This document shows positions 29,269 to 40,800 of a stretch of 64,000 nucleotides of DNA, piece after piece. Each line of letters opens with the position of its first letter. The stretch's first letter is position 1. This DNA comes from Nipponacmea schrenckii. Its lineage: Eukaryota > Mollusca > Gastropoda > Lottiidae. Location: NCBI GenBank assembly GCA_030562195.1, contig CM060202.1:11966001-12030000 (forward strand). Direction: 5' to 3'. The position numbers were made by a program, and so were the translations under genes. The notes under the pieces are model-generated. The model did not search any database. It had not been told where the DNA came from and saw only the letters and a list, made by a program, of their open reading frames with translations.

Positions 29269-30432
29269 ATACGCCCACATTATAATGTGGTCGTATATTG
29301 TCGTCACCCCTGTCCGTCCGTCCGTCCACAATTGCTTGTGAACGCGATAGAGACTACAGTTTTTGTCAGATTTTAATGAAACTTGCTATGATCATTAATA
29401 TTGATGAGATCTCGGACAAGTTCGAATTCGGCGGTTTTTCGATGAACGGTTTTTGAGTTATTGCACTTGACTTAGTCAAAACGCGTCAAAATTGGCTTGT
29501 GAACGCGATAGAGACTACAGTTTTTGTCGGATTTTAATGAAACTTGCTGTGATCATTAATATTGATGAGATCTCGGACAAGTTCGAATTTGGCGATTTTT
29601 CGATGAACATTTTTTGAGTTATTGCACTTGACTTAGTCAAAACGCGTTTTGGCTTGTGAACGCGATAGAGACTACAGTTTTCAATGGATATGAATGAAAC
29701 TTGCTGTGATTATTTATTTTGAAGAGATCTCGGACAAGTGTGAAATTGGCGATTTTTCGATAAACTGTTTTTGAATTATTGTCCTTGACTTAGTCAAAAT
29801 GCGTCAAAATTGGCTTGTGGAAGCGATAGAGATCACAATTTCCATTGGATTTGAATGAAATTTTGTGTCATCATTTATATTGATGAGATCTTGGACAAGT
29901 TTGATAGTGACGATTTGTTTGTGAACAGTTTTTGAGTTATTGCTCTTGACTTAGTCAAACGCGTCGAAACAGACTTGTGAACACCACAGAGACAACAGTT
30001 TTCATCTGATTTGAATGAAATTGGTGGGATCATTGAAGTTGATGAGATGTTGGTCAAGTTCGAAATTGACGATTTTTTATAAACTGTTTTTGAGTTATTG
30101 TACTTGACTCAAAACACTGCGAAATTGGCTTGTAATTGCGATAGACAATGATGTGATCATTTTTTTTTTGTGAGATCTTGAACAAGTTCAATATTTACTA
30201 TTTTTCGATGAACTAAATTTGAGTTATTGCCATTGACTGAGTCCAAACTCATGAAAATTAGCTAGTAAATACAATAGAGACTAGGTTTCATCTGATTTGA
30301 ATCAAATTTAGTATGCACATTTATATTGATGAGAACTTGGATTAGACCTAAATAATGTTTGAGTGACGACCTGTGTTAAAACAGAAAATATATTTTAAAG
30401 TGGGCGTATCTTGCTAGGCAACCGCTTGTTCA
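29269..30432 (+). mobile_element. Helentron/pearl-like element with seven ~159-base tandem units
   Basis: The 5' end is a near-perfect 30-base palindrome at 29269-29298 (TATACGCCCACATTA then TAATGTGGTCGTATA), followed by a short CCGT array. Seven tandem units then start at about 29334, 29493, 29651, 29812, 29971, 30127 and 30258. Unit hallmarks are GGCTTGTGAACGCGATAGAG, TGATGAGATCTCGGACAAGT and GAGTTATTGCACTTGACTTA; divergence rises towards the right. The 3' end carries GTGGGCGTATC, which matches the 5' palindrome in inverted form, then TTGCTAGGCAACCGCTTG. A palindromic 5' end, a subterminal inverted match and a 150-170-base tandem core are known of Helentron-associated non-autonomous elements and bivalve pearl elements. 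Confidence 0.7.
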
Positions 30433-32515
30433 TTTTGAAAACATCTTTCTCAGGCTGATGAGTCATACGCATTATACTATATTGAATAGGAAAATGAGTG
30501 CTCACGAAAATACGCATGGGTATCTGTGTAAAATAAATAAAGAATGGAGTTTAGAGTCAACTTTTTCTTCATCAAATGAAGACGGTCAAAGCCATGCAGT
30601 ACGCAATGAGGGAATTTTGCCAGGGGAGTGTGGCATAAGCTGCCTTTTTCGATTTACTACTTCCGGGTTGAGACGAGGAATTGAAATTGTTGCCATTATG
30701 GGTATATCAAAATGGTGCGATCGAATTGGTGGTCCCTAAAGAATTTGTTGTCTCTCCTACATGTTGCATGGGACATTTTTTGCACGATATTAAATAAATT
30801 ATGTTAGTACTTAGGCTTGAAAATTGTTTGCCATTAATATATTGAAGAACCTACCGGATTTTAAACTAACCCATGCTTGCAGTTTCTACGTCTGGACGGG
30901 AAAGATTGATTAAAAACGTGATTAGATTTCTTTTCCTCAATTTCGGGTTTTGATTTCAATGCTGCGAAATTATCGTTTAGAATACGCCAGCTCTCGCAAT
31001 TTTTCGAAAACTATTTGACAGGCAAGCATTATCAAAATCAATTGATATAGTACAAATTCAGTCTTGGTCACCTGATGACGACTGTGTAACTGTTGAAACG
31101 TTGTGTATTATTGTATTAAATTGAGGAGTAGTATACCATAAAAACTGTGTTCATTATTCAAGTACAAATTCTGTGAAAGCGCAACCTTTGGGACTTAATT
31201 ATTCCGGAAAATGTATGTTTTGGATGAAATGAACTTTTTAATAAAAGTTGGTATCTGTTGGTTACAAATGTACTTTCTAGAAAAAACTTGTTACTATACG
31301 TTTAAATTTCGCATTTAACAATATAATATGACTTTTGAGTCATTGTTGACAAGATTATAAGGCAGTGGGACTCTCAATTAATATACCACTTAGGACCTAC
31401 AAAATGGCGAACGCCCAGCATTATGTTAATACTATCCCTCAGTTATATTTATAACTCTTTAGTCTATTATTAATAGTAAAAATATTTTTGAATTCTCGGT
31501 AGCCTCTATCACCCAGCCCCTCTTCGTCTACATACAACATTGACGAAGATGGGAGTGACTGGTCGTCAGAGACTAATTTCTAGGAAATTTCATAATAAAA
31601 TGAAAAACACTCGATTAACTAGTCATGAATTAGAAGGACACCCAATAAATTTGTATTGTATCAACCTCGAGACCAGATCCGTATATTAATTCGAGATCGC
31701 CATAAATAAAGTAGTTCCAATTGTTTCCATTCAGCTGATGCAATGTCTATATTTAATACAAAACCAAGTTTGTCATAAACACTTGTGATCTATATTTATT
31801 AAGTTGTGACCACATGGTTTATATTTTATATAAATCAGCGAAATTAAATAGTCCTTGTCTGCTCTTGTTGCCCATATAAAAGATGTCAGAGTTTTATCAA
31901 TCCCAGACATCCTTTTTATAGGAGTCAATGTTCACGGGGAACTAACGAATGTCAATATTGTGACCTGTAAACAGTGACTACTAATTTTGCCACTTCCGTT
32001 ATCCTAAGAAGCCATTGACTTAGTAATAATAGACAGGTAGGCCTTATATATTTTCAAACATCATAATATGCTTTTTATACACATGTCACAATATGCTAAT
32101 ATATACTAAATGTACACATATTGCTTAGCATCTGAATTAATGCTTCATATTAAGATAATCATCCAGTCTAAACTACCATGAGTCGCGAAATCTATAGTAG
32201 CCTACCATACTCCATAGCCATAGTCATAGGCCAACTCACAATCACAAAGCCTAATATTTGGCCTGTCGAAGCAATTAGTTTGATAACTAGAATATATGTT
32301 ACTGATAATAGGACCTTCATTCGATTCTTTCATTGATAAATTAGACAATAAGCCTAAAGTAAAAGCTCCAACCTCATTTAGCTAAACCGTTACGTTAGGC
32401 CTATTTATTCAATAAAATCACTTCTTTCTTAGGCCTATTAACAGTCTATTTTTGCCCTCTCCGATTTTTCCCCCCAGCGTCAATGTCCGTATAACTGCAT
32501 ATTATAGTGATTATT
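30433..32515. other. Intergenic stretch with a possible retroelement tail
   Basis: A 93-codon open frame at 30458-30739 has no recognisable domain and I do not call it. Around 31069-31102 the sequence CACCTGATGACGACTGTGTA, then ACTGTTGAAACGTTG, resembles the conserved 3' phrase of some invertebrate retroelements, but I cannot identify the rest of an element. Confidence 0.4.
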
Positions 32516-32519
32516 ACAT

Positions 32520-33130
32520 CCCTAGTGTCATTGTCTATACTATAGAGGTAGGCTACACCCAGTATCATTGTCTAAACGGTACAACCAGTATCATTGTTCA
32601 TTGTCTACAAAGGTACAACCAGTATCATTGTCTAGAAGAGGTACAACCAGTATCATTGTCTAGAAAAGGTACAACCAGAATCATTGTCTATGTAAGGTGG
32701 ACCACTAGAATCATTGGAAATTCCTTAGTGGCATTGTCTGTAGAGGTGGGCTACAACCAGTATCATTGTCTAAAAAGTACAACCAGTATCATTGTCTGTA
32801 AAAGTACAACCAGTATCATTGTCTATAAAGTACCACCAGTATCATTGTCTATAAAGGTACCATGACCAGTATCATTGTCTAAAAGGAACAACCAGTATCA
32901 TTGTCTATAAAGTACCACAAGTGTCATTGTCTATAAAGGTACCATGACCAGTATCATTTTCTAAAAGGAACAACCAGTATCATTGTCTATAAAGTACCAC
33001 AAGTGTCATTGTCTATAAAGGTACCATGACCAGTATTATTTTCTAAAAGGTACAACCAGTATAATTGTCTGTAAAGGTACAAACAGTATCATTGTCTATG
33101 TAAGGTTAGATGTACCTCCGGAATCATTGT
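32520..33130 (+). repeat. ~27-base minisatellite organised as 82-base higher-order repeat
   Basis: The basic unit is about 27 bases with the core ACCAGTATCATTGTCTATAA AGGTAC. From about 32799 the units are grouped in threes: near-identical 82-base blocks start at 32799, 32881, 32963 and 33045, each holding an ACAACCAG, a CCACAAG/CCACCAG and a CATGACCAG variant in that order. The left part is less regular. A 137-codon frame crosses the array because the unit is a multiple of three. It is a by-product of the repeat, not a gene. Confidence 0.85.
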
Positions 33131-35180
33131 GATTTCCCTCAAAGAGTATAACGTATTGATATTCTATGCTCTGCCTTATGTGCTGTAGCTGTAGCCTAAT
33201 CTCATTTATAAATTAAGTTAATAGATATATTAATATGTTTAGTTACGGTAATATAGTTATGTTGTGTATCCAAGTATGAAATAATTATGTTTAATTTGTA
33301 TACAAGTAGCCTTGAGATATGTATGATGATATTCAATAATAATTCAAAGACGATTTATTTTTATGAAGGGTCAAAGCAACGAACGAACCATGGTATCCCA
33401 TCACTCACTGCACGGCACTGCACAAATCTAACCATCTTATGTGATATTGAAATGACAATGTTTGTCTAGATAACTATTAAAGTGACAATGTTTGTCTAGA
33501 TAAATATTTCAGCTGAAGCTCTAGAATTGTGTATTACCGGGATGCTGTGAGAAATTTAGATCTACTGAATTACTGGGAATACAATTTTTATTTAAATCTT
33601 GAAAATATAAGTGAACCTAATCTTGATTGACAATAGGTGATTCTATTATTCTATTACTATCCAACCTAGGTTCTTTTGAAAATAAAAGTATTAGTTAGCG
33701 TTTCAACAAATTAAGTTGATTTGTATCATTTAAAAGGAAAAATTTCTCCATCGCAAGCAAAATATACCAAACGTAAGACGTAAAACTCCAGTTGTAAAGG
33801 TATAGTTTTGAGAAATTACAAAGACAATTCAGTGGCACTGAAAATTAATAATTGATGTACTTATTTCTATTTTTCTATAATGTTTATATGTTTTATCCAA
33901 ATAATTTAGAAACGAAACACGATCAAGTATAAAATAAACGGGACTCTTAAGGAAATTTTGTGGACTCCTTTTCTTAGAAAAATGCTATTTTTGACACTTT
34001 ACTGATCTTGTTGAAAGTGTGACAAAATTTGTTCAATACATATCCTCTCGTTTGGATTCAATATATTTAAGATTGTTAAGTGTCACGTCAATGTAAGAAA
34101 TGGTTGCAGTTACGAACTTGCTAAAAATTATTGGTGGCACAAGCATGATTTCTGTGAAAGTTTACTTTATCCGCCTGACGAACAAATATTGGAAGTTTAT
34201 AGTTTTTATTGTCGAATGGATTTTTAAAAAAACAAATACTCTTGCTAAGGTAGCCTAATTTTATTTTTTTTCATACTTTTGTAATTTTTATATACAATTG
34301 TAAATTTTGTTATCTTTTTAAAATTTGGAATCTGTGATAATTTTGGTATTTTTACAATTTTTGATACTCAGGAAATGATTTTAGTACTAAGCAAATTTGT
34401 GATATACATGTATGTAGGTCTGTTTTCATTTGATATTCTTGTGTGGAGGAAAGATTTAGTGACAATTCTCTGTTTTATCCATTCACTTAATGAGTTTAGG
34501 GAATTATTAGTCTGATGCCAATTTACGACATATCGAATAGCATTAAACGATTTGTTTAACAATTGTGTTATACGATACAAAACGTGTCTCATGTTCATAA
34601 TACAATGATACAAAGTTTGTCCAACAAAGGGTGTTTCTTTGATCTTTTTATGAAAATTCTGAGTTTTGGTCAATTGTGACATTAATATTCATGTACAAAT
34701 ATATATACACCAGAACAAGGAGTGTTTAGACTATTTATAGGGAAAACACCGAACTCTTGTTTTTTGTATTATTATTGGATAGAAATTTGGAAATGCCGCG
34801 ATATGTCATATTCTGTATTGTGTTCTACAAATAGAATCTTACTTCACAAATGAGCATTGAATGAATTATTTGCTCTCCCATAATATTCAGTTTTTGAAAC
34901 CTAAAATTCACACGGCCAAGAATTGAGTGAATATGTGAAGCCCGAGGCAGAGTGTCTTTTCAATTTTAATGGTTTACAATATGCATATATGAAATATGAT
35001 GAAACAATATCTAAGAGACATAGACAAGTCTTGACGTCACAGGGTATCATAGTCGAGGCTGGGGTCTCTAAAGCCGAATAATCCTAGCTAGCTAATCAAT
35101 TAAACAATGTATGTATAGACATTTCATTGAAATAAAAAACTGGAAAATAATTATAAAACTTGAAATTAGTAAATGATATT
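33131..35180. other. Intergenic stretch
   Basis: No supportable gene. A 33-base direct duplication (AGTGACAATGTTTGTCTAGA and flank) occurs at about 33450-33505. A 104-codon minus-strand frame at 34368-34682 lacks recognisable motifs. Confidence 0.5.
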
Positions 35181-35590
35181 TTATTAAAAACTTACCCAGG
35201 TGATAATTCTAGAATTTTGAATTAAAAACATGAATTTCCATCCGGGCAGAAATTAATTTTCACCCAGGTGATAATTCTAGAATTTCGAATTAAATTTTCT
35301 ATTTTCTAGTGACTGGAGGTGTCATGTTGAAATGTGGTTAAGTAGACAGATAGGTTCATTGGAAAATATCCCCTAACCCTTTTTCAATAAAATCATTGTT
35401 TTTTACTAAAATAGAAAAAAAAAAAATATTAAAAAATTTTTAATTGAAAATTCTAGAATTATCACTTATTAATTTTCACCCGGGTGGAACACTGGGTGAA
35501 AATTAAAGTTTTTAATTAAATATTATTGAATTATCACCTGGGTAAAAATTAATTTTCACCCGGGTGAAATTACAAGTTTTTAAATTATAT
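35181..35590. repeat. Nested inverted repeat built on ACCCAGGTGATAATTCTAGA
   Basis: The left arm has two direct copies of ACCCAGGTGATAATTCTAGA at 35194 and 35262 (68-base spacing). The right arm, from about 35430 to 35575, carries the same motif inverted (TTCTAGAATTATCAC, TTATCACCTGGGT) together with self-complementary TTTTCACCCGGGTGAAA words. Arms and units can therefore pair at two levels. The middle (about 35315-35430) is A/T-rich. No terminal duplication was resolved; the structure resembles a foldback element. Confidence 0.6.
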
Positions 35591-36002
35591 TCCAGTTTTT
35601 AAATTATATTCCATTTTTTTAAATCCAAAATTAAAACTTTTACCCAAGTCTCCAAAGTAACTAAGTTTATTTGGCAGCATCTTCACGATGTCTCTTTTAT
35701 ACGGGCTACATCTCATTATAGCTTGACAACGTTAAGATGATGCATATGACATTGATGAAATGTTTGTAATTTTAGTTCTATATTTTCATTTCTGTTTGGG
35801 GAAATCTGTTTGCCATATACTAATTGAATATTTCTAATTTTTAGTTAAAAACATTTTACATTTATGTTCCTTCGATCAAGTACAAGTTAACACAGTCATG
35901 TGCATGAGATGAACAGACATCAAAATACATACACATTCATATGAAAATACACGATAGGTTAGTGTAAGTGATGCATGCTGGCTTCCCGACCGTACTCCAT
36001 TT

Positions 36003-36475
36003 TTATACGCCCACATGATATGTTGCCTTGATCTTGAAATGCTCGTAAACACTCTACAATATGCAATTCTTGACGGATTTTGATGAAAGTGAAAGTGTGT
36101 TATAACTAAAAAAAATGAACCCTATTGAAAATCTGCGAAAAATATTTAGTATGATTTATTCCCCTTTTTCTTGAAAACGCCTTCAATTTTAGCTCGTAAA
36201 TATTCTAGAAAGCACAAGTCTTGATGGATTTTGATGAAACTTGGCATGAGTATATTTAGTATCAGTTATTGCTCTTGGTTTTGAAAACGCGTTAAATTTT
36301 TGGGTCGTAAACACTCTACAAAGCACAATTCATTACGAATGGTGACGAATTTCAACCAAGGGTGAACCCTATTGAAGATCAAATATATCGAAATTATATT
36401 GAATAATAATTTATAATAATTTTAACGAAACTTTCTGAAATAGTTAATTATCACCCAAAGATAAACCTATAGATA
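36003..36475 (+). mobile_element. Second subfamily of the TATACGCCCAC element
   Basis: It starts TTATACGCCCACATGATATG like the element at 29269, but its tandem units have a different core: CTCGTAAACACTCTACAA, CTTGATGGATTTTGATGAAA, TTATTGCTCTTGGTTTTGAA. About three units of roughly 130-140 bases are visible before similarity fades. The same core appears inverted at 51239-51715. No 3' end matching the first element was found. Confidence 0.55.
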
Positions 36476-37460
36476 ATTAAAAATACCGAAAAAATTTAAA
36501 TGGGTTTTTTGCCTTGTTAGAAGCTAGGCCTAAAAGTCAAGATTTTATTGAAACTTTTACTTAGTGATATTATATATTGATCACCACAGGAAAGAGGTGT
36601 ATGACTGAAGGTTGAATATTTCATTCTTGGTGATTTTTTCTGTACTCTTAAGTTTTTGTTCAAATTCAATGCTGCCTAACAAGTTATTTTATGTATTTAT
36701 TTGGGATTTGGAATTTACTCTTGCTAAAAAAACTTCCTTAATGGTATTTACTGAATCGCATTTTAAAAGCCACTGTAAAAATATTCCATATAATATATTA
36801 TAACAGTGGTCAAATTGAAGATGACAACGTGGTGTTAAATATTGAATTCCGAAACAGCAAATTATTAGGGAAATTACCGAATTATTACCAATTTCACTCT
36901 CATAATGTATTAATGATTTATGTGTATATGAATAATGTGCAACCTATATATATGTGTAGCATGTATTTCCTGTCACTGTCCTACTATTATATATTTTACA
37001 ATACATATCAACAAAAGTGAAGCATTGATTTATTCATGGTTTTCCTGTCTGTATATAGGCTAGAAAATGTATAAACACGACCTAAACATTTTGTTATATT
37101 GATGGGCGGGGCCTCAAGCTTGTTTACATTTACATAGTACATGATTAATAACCGTCAAGGTCCTTCAAAGAAAAATGAGGATTTGATTCTATTCCATCAT
37201 ATATGACCAAACTTTGTCACTTTGTATTTGTATGTTTGTCCTTGCAGAATTGTTGCAAAATAAGCTGCACATGCACAAAGAGGTTTTGCGCCTTATCTGA
37301 AAAGACATATCCTACTACTCGGGTTTCCTATAACTTTACCCACATTTCCTCAAATAAAACAACACATTATTATACATTTGGTTATAGACAGACACGTTAA
37401 TATAATCATCACATCAACACTATACAAATTTACACAGAACCATAACCAAAGTCATCTTCC
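36476..37460. other. Upstream flank of the I-kappa-B-like gene
   Basis: No supportable gene. A GC box, TGGGCGGGGC, stands at 37103-37112 in otherwise AT-rich DNA and may mark a promoter or non-coding first exon of the gene that begins coding at 37817. Confidence 0.4.
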
Positions 37461-37586
37461 AGGCAAACGATGCCTTACACTAGGCAACAAATGTCTTACA
37501 CTAGGCAAACACTGTCTTACTCTAGATAAGCGATGCCTTACACCAGACAAACAATGTCTTACATTAAGCAAACAATGTCTTACTCG
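37461..37586 (+). repeat. Six-unit 21-base minisatellite
   Basis: Six consecutive units of exactly 21 bases, consensus AGGCAAACAATGTCTTACAC plus T, with a few substitutions per unit. Because 21 is a multiple of three, an 85-codon frame with a CLTL-type heptad repeat runs through it. I regard that as repeat-derived. It lies 230 bases before the first coding exon of the I-kappa-B-like gene. Confidence 0.9.
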
Positions 37587-37816
37587 TCTATGCCCGAATG
37601 AGTGTTACTCTTCATTGACTCAATATTCAGTTTGATTCACAAATTATACCATTTGTAGTCCCATTTAATACTATATCTTGCCAAGCTTCCCGTATAATCA
37701 CTATTCTCTTAGTTATTTCAAAAAAAACTATCTTTCATGACTTGATGATAAAACTGACTAATTGCACGCTTCTACAGGCTTGAACTTTTTTAACATTATT
37801 TTTTCGTATTTCAGAG

Positions 37817-40800
37817 ATGGAATCACACTTAGAAGAAGATAGTGTACCATTTTCTACCGGAGATCCAGATAAAAATGACAGTGTACGAGTTGATGTTCGA
37901 GGTCCTGATAAAAATAACACTTCAAGATTTGTTGTAAAAGATCCTGATAAAAATAACAAGGTACAAATAAAAGCACGAGGACCCAGTGACACTGGTGGTT
38001 TTCTCGGAATACCAGAAAATAATCCAAGAGCTGGTGAACACGGGAAAGAAAGTATTTCCCTATGTTCTTCAGGAGTGTCATCAATGAACAGTTCGCTGAC
38101 CAGCTCGGAATATCGCGACTATGAAGAGCATTCCGATGATGATGACAGCCGACTGTATGGGTCTGGAACAGAATCGAAGCTGTCTTCCACAGTGGAGGTT
38201 CATGATCCCCCTTCTTTGCCAAGAAATTTTACCACACCTAAACCATTAGACGCACCGGTGAAGATGAACGATGGAGCGAAACCAGAATTGGGAAATAGTT
38301 TGAGCCCCAATCAATCCAGTAAGACCCACATTCTTGAAGCCCAGTTCCCAGACATTTCGGACATTTCAAGTAACTTTTCTCAACTATCAATTAAAGGCGA
38401 CTCCAGTAGGTATGTGAATGGTGTGAGGCCATTTACAGAAGAATCAACAGGCGTAACAGAGCGAGATATAAGATACAGATCTTGCGAAGCTACCATTGAC
38501 AAACCTGATGAAGATCTTGAAAGTAATCAGGGATTGCTTGACAAGCTCAGAAATCTCCTTGATAAGGTAAAGTATGACTTTTCATTTTGCTACGTGCCAT
38601 TTTATAACATTTCCGTGTGAGAGCAAATGCACCATATTTGTAAAAATGACGTTACTGATCAAGACCATATCCCTTGATGTGCCAATTATCATTTAAAGCT
38701 CTTTGTCAAGAATGCTTTTATGTGGTTTCGTTTTTATCTCCTAATAAATTAGGATGCGATTACCTTTCACATGATTGACCGCTCGCTGTGGTATAAATAC
38801 AATTGTGATAACAGGCGTTGTTAGTTAGCCTTTTAAATTTAATACAAATGAATTAATGTTTTTTTTTTCAGAACAAGATGTCTCAAAGAGGAAAGAAACA
38901 GAGAAATAAAAGCTATCATGGAGATCTAAGTCAGGATAACACCCATGGTCAAAATTCCCAGAGACGAGGCCCATATGATCGCCATCCGAGTTTACAATCG
39001 TCTGTAGAAGTTTATCCAGAATCTTTCATGAGAAATCAATATGGCAATTTGCCAGAGGTTATGCAACAATATGAGCAACATGACAATGAAAATACTAAGA
39101 CCAATTCTAATGCTGAAGGATTTATATTTGTTGATGAGAGTGACATGGAAGATTTCATTATAAAGTATTCCCCGGAGAGGGGTCCATTAACTGGTACAAA
39201 TGAACAGGTTATTCAAGGCCCCCCTATAGCTCCCCTCCCACCATTTGGCCAGACCTTTCATACGAAAGGAAATATGTACAATTCTGTTAAAAGTGTCCAG
39301 CAAACGACACAGTATCCACCATATCATGAGACGGACAACAGCGGAATAAACACATTGAATTATGTAACTCAAACACAGCACAATGAATTTTGGAACAGCC
39401 AATACCAGATTTCAAATCCTGACGTCAGACCTCCACCACAGATTCCTATAGACTACGGCATACCCAATTATTTTGAAACAAATACGAAGATACAGAACGC
39501 TTTCATAAACGACTGTAATAATACGTGCAGCAATCAATCTTATTCTAACGAATCTGGTATCCTGTCTTCACCGACTTTTCCTCCTATCAATGTTCCTAAC
39601 CTCGGGCATGTCAACATGGTGCATTATGTCAATCAAGGAAGCGGTATCAGGAAGACAAACATGTTACACAATAGCCCTACAAGCAGTAATGTGCCTTCAT
39701 CTCCAGCCTCTTCGGAGAAGAGCGTTCCATCACCGTCGAGTCAAACATCTTTGAAAAGTCCTGCGATGATGCAAGCTCAATCACCCTGTCCATCAACACC
39801 AGAGGGTAACATTCCAAATATTATATCAGATTATAAAAGCCTTTCTGTATATAGTTCAAATTCTTCACTAAGCTCTGGACACAGCTCGTCGTCTGCCAAA
39901 GCCGGTGAATCGCCAAGAATCTGTAATGATCAAGACGGTACAATGCACGCTATTGGAACTAGTTTCGTATCATCACCAGATTATCCACATCCAAGGTATT
40001 TTGGCCCAATCCCAGAAATTGACGACTTTGCTAACACTGCTGTTAAAACTGTCGAAAAAGCAATTATAGAAAAATCTGCTGAAAGGTACAATGATGAAGA
40101 CGATGACGACGAAGAAGACGAAGAAGACGAGAGAAATACGTAAGCTATTTTTTTTCTCTGTATAGACATACAGTTCAAACTTTTCAATGTTTTTTAAAAA
40201 GAAAAAAATTAAACTTGAGAGTCCACATAGCAGATAATATGTTGCTTTAACCTAACTTGACAAAATGATGAACAGGACGTCATCTCATTTCAGTCCAGTG
40301 CATTGTTCAGCCTATTTAGCAGAAGATGAGTTTGAAAGATCAATGAAGAAGTATATGGAGAATGACAATGGTAGTGAATTAAGAAGATCAATGAATATTC
40401 TTAATGGTGACAACAGGGTAAGCCTTACTTACTGTCGCCAATACAATCATCAATTATTTCACCATCTTCATCATTCTCGCCAGACGCCAGACGCTAATCT
40501 TCCTCATATTTTTAATTAAAGTGAAGTTCTGTATGTATATTGGCCTGCTGGGTGAAAGCTTAGATATGGTGATACTCATTGAATCCTAAAGAAGAAATTT
40601 ATTTAACAATTTGATATATTTCAGACACCGCTGTATATAGCTGTAATCAGAAATAATATTGTAGCCGTCAAATGCTTTCTAGACCAAGGGGCCGACCCGA
40701 CTAAAGACTGTAAACGAAGTGTCGGTGTGAGTATTCTGATAAAGTTTCATTTGACCTTTAATCTGATTCTCTTTGTAAATCATATAAGTATGTCTGGCTG

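Noticed and set aside
30458..30739. 93-codon plus-strand frame after the tandem-core element
   Set aside because: No recognisable domain, signal peptide or splice context; length is within chance for this window.
31069..31102. Hammerhead-ribozyme-like core (CTGATGA ... GAAAC)
   Set aside because: The two core boxes are present, but the base pair that should close stem II next to GAAA is C-U, stem III is not convincing, and no cleavage triplet in the right place was found. More likely a retroelement 3' phrase.
32452..32865. 137-codon plus-strand frame
   Set aside because: It is the translation of the 27-base minisatellite, not a gene.
37378..37635. 85-codon plus-strand frame with CLTL heptads
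   Set aside because: It is generated by the 21-base minisatellite, whose unit is a multiple of three.
37735..38222. Minus-strand frames of 85 and 122 codons
   Set aside because: Antisense to the first coding exon of the I-kappa-B-like gene, with no motif of their own.
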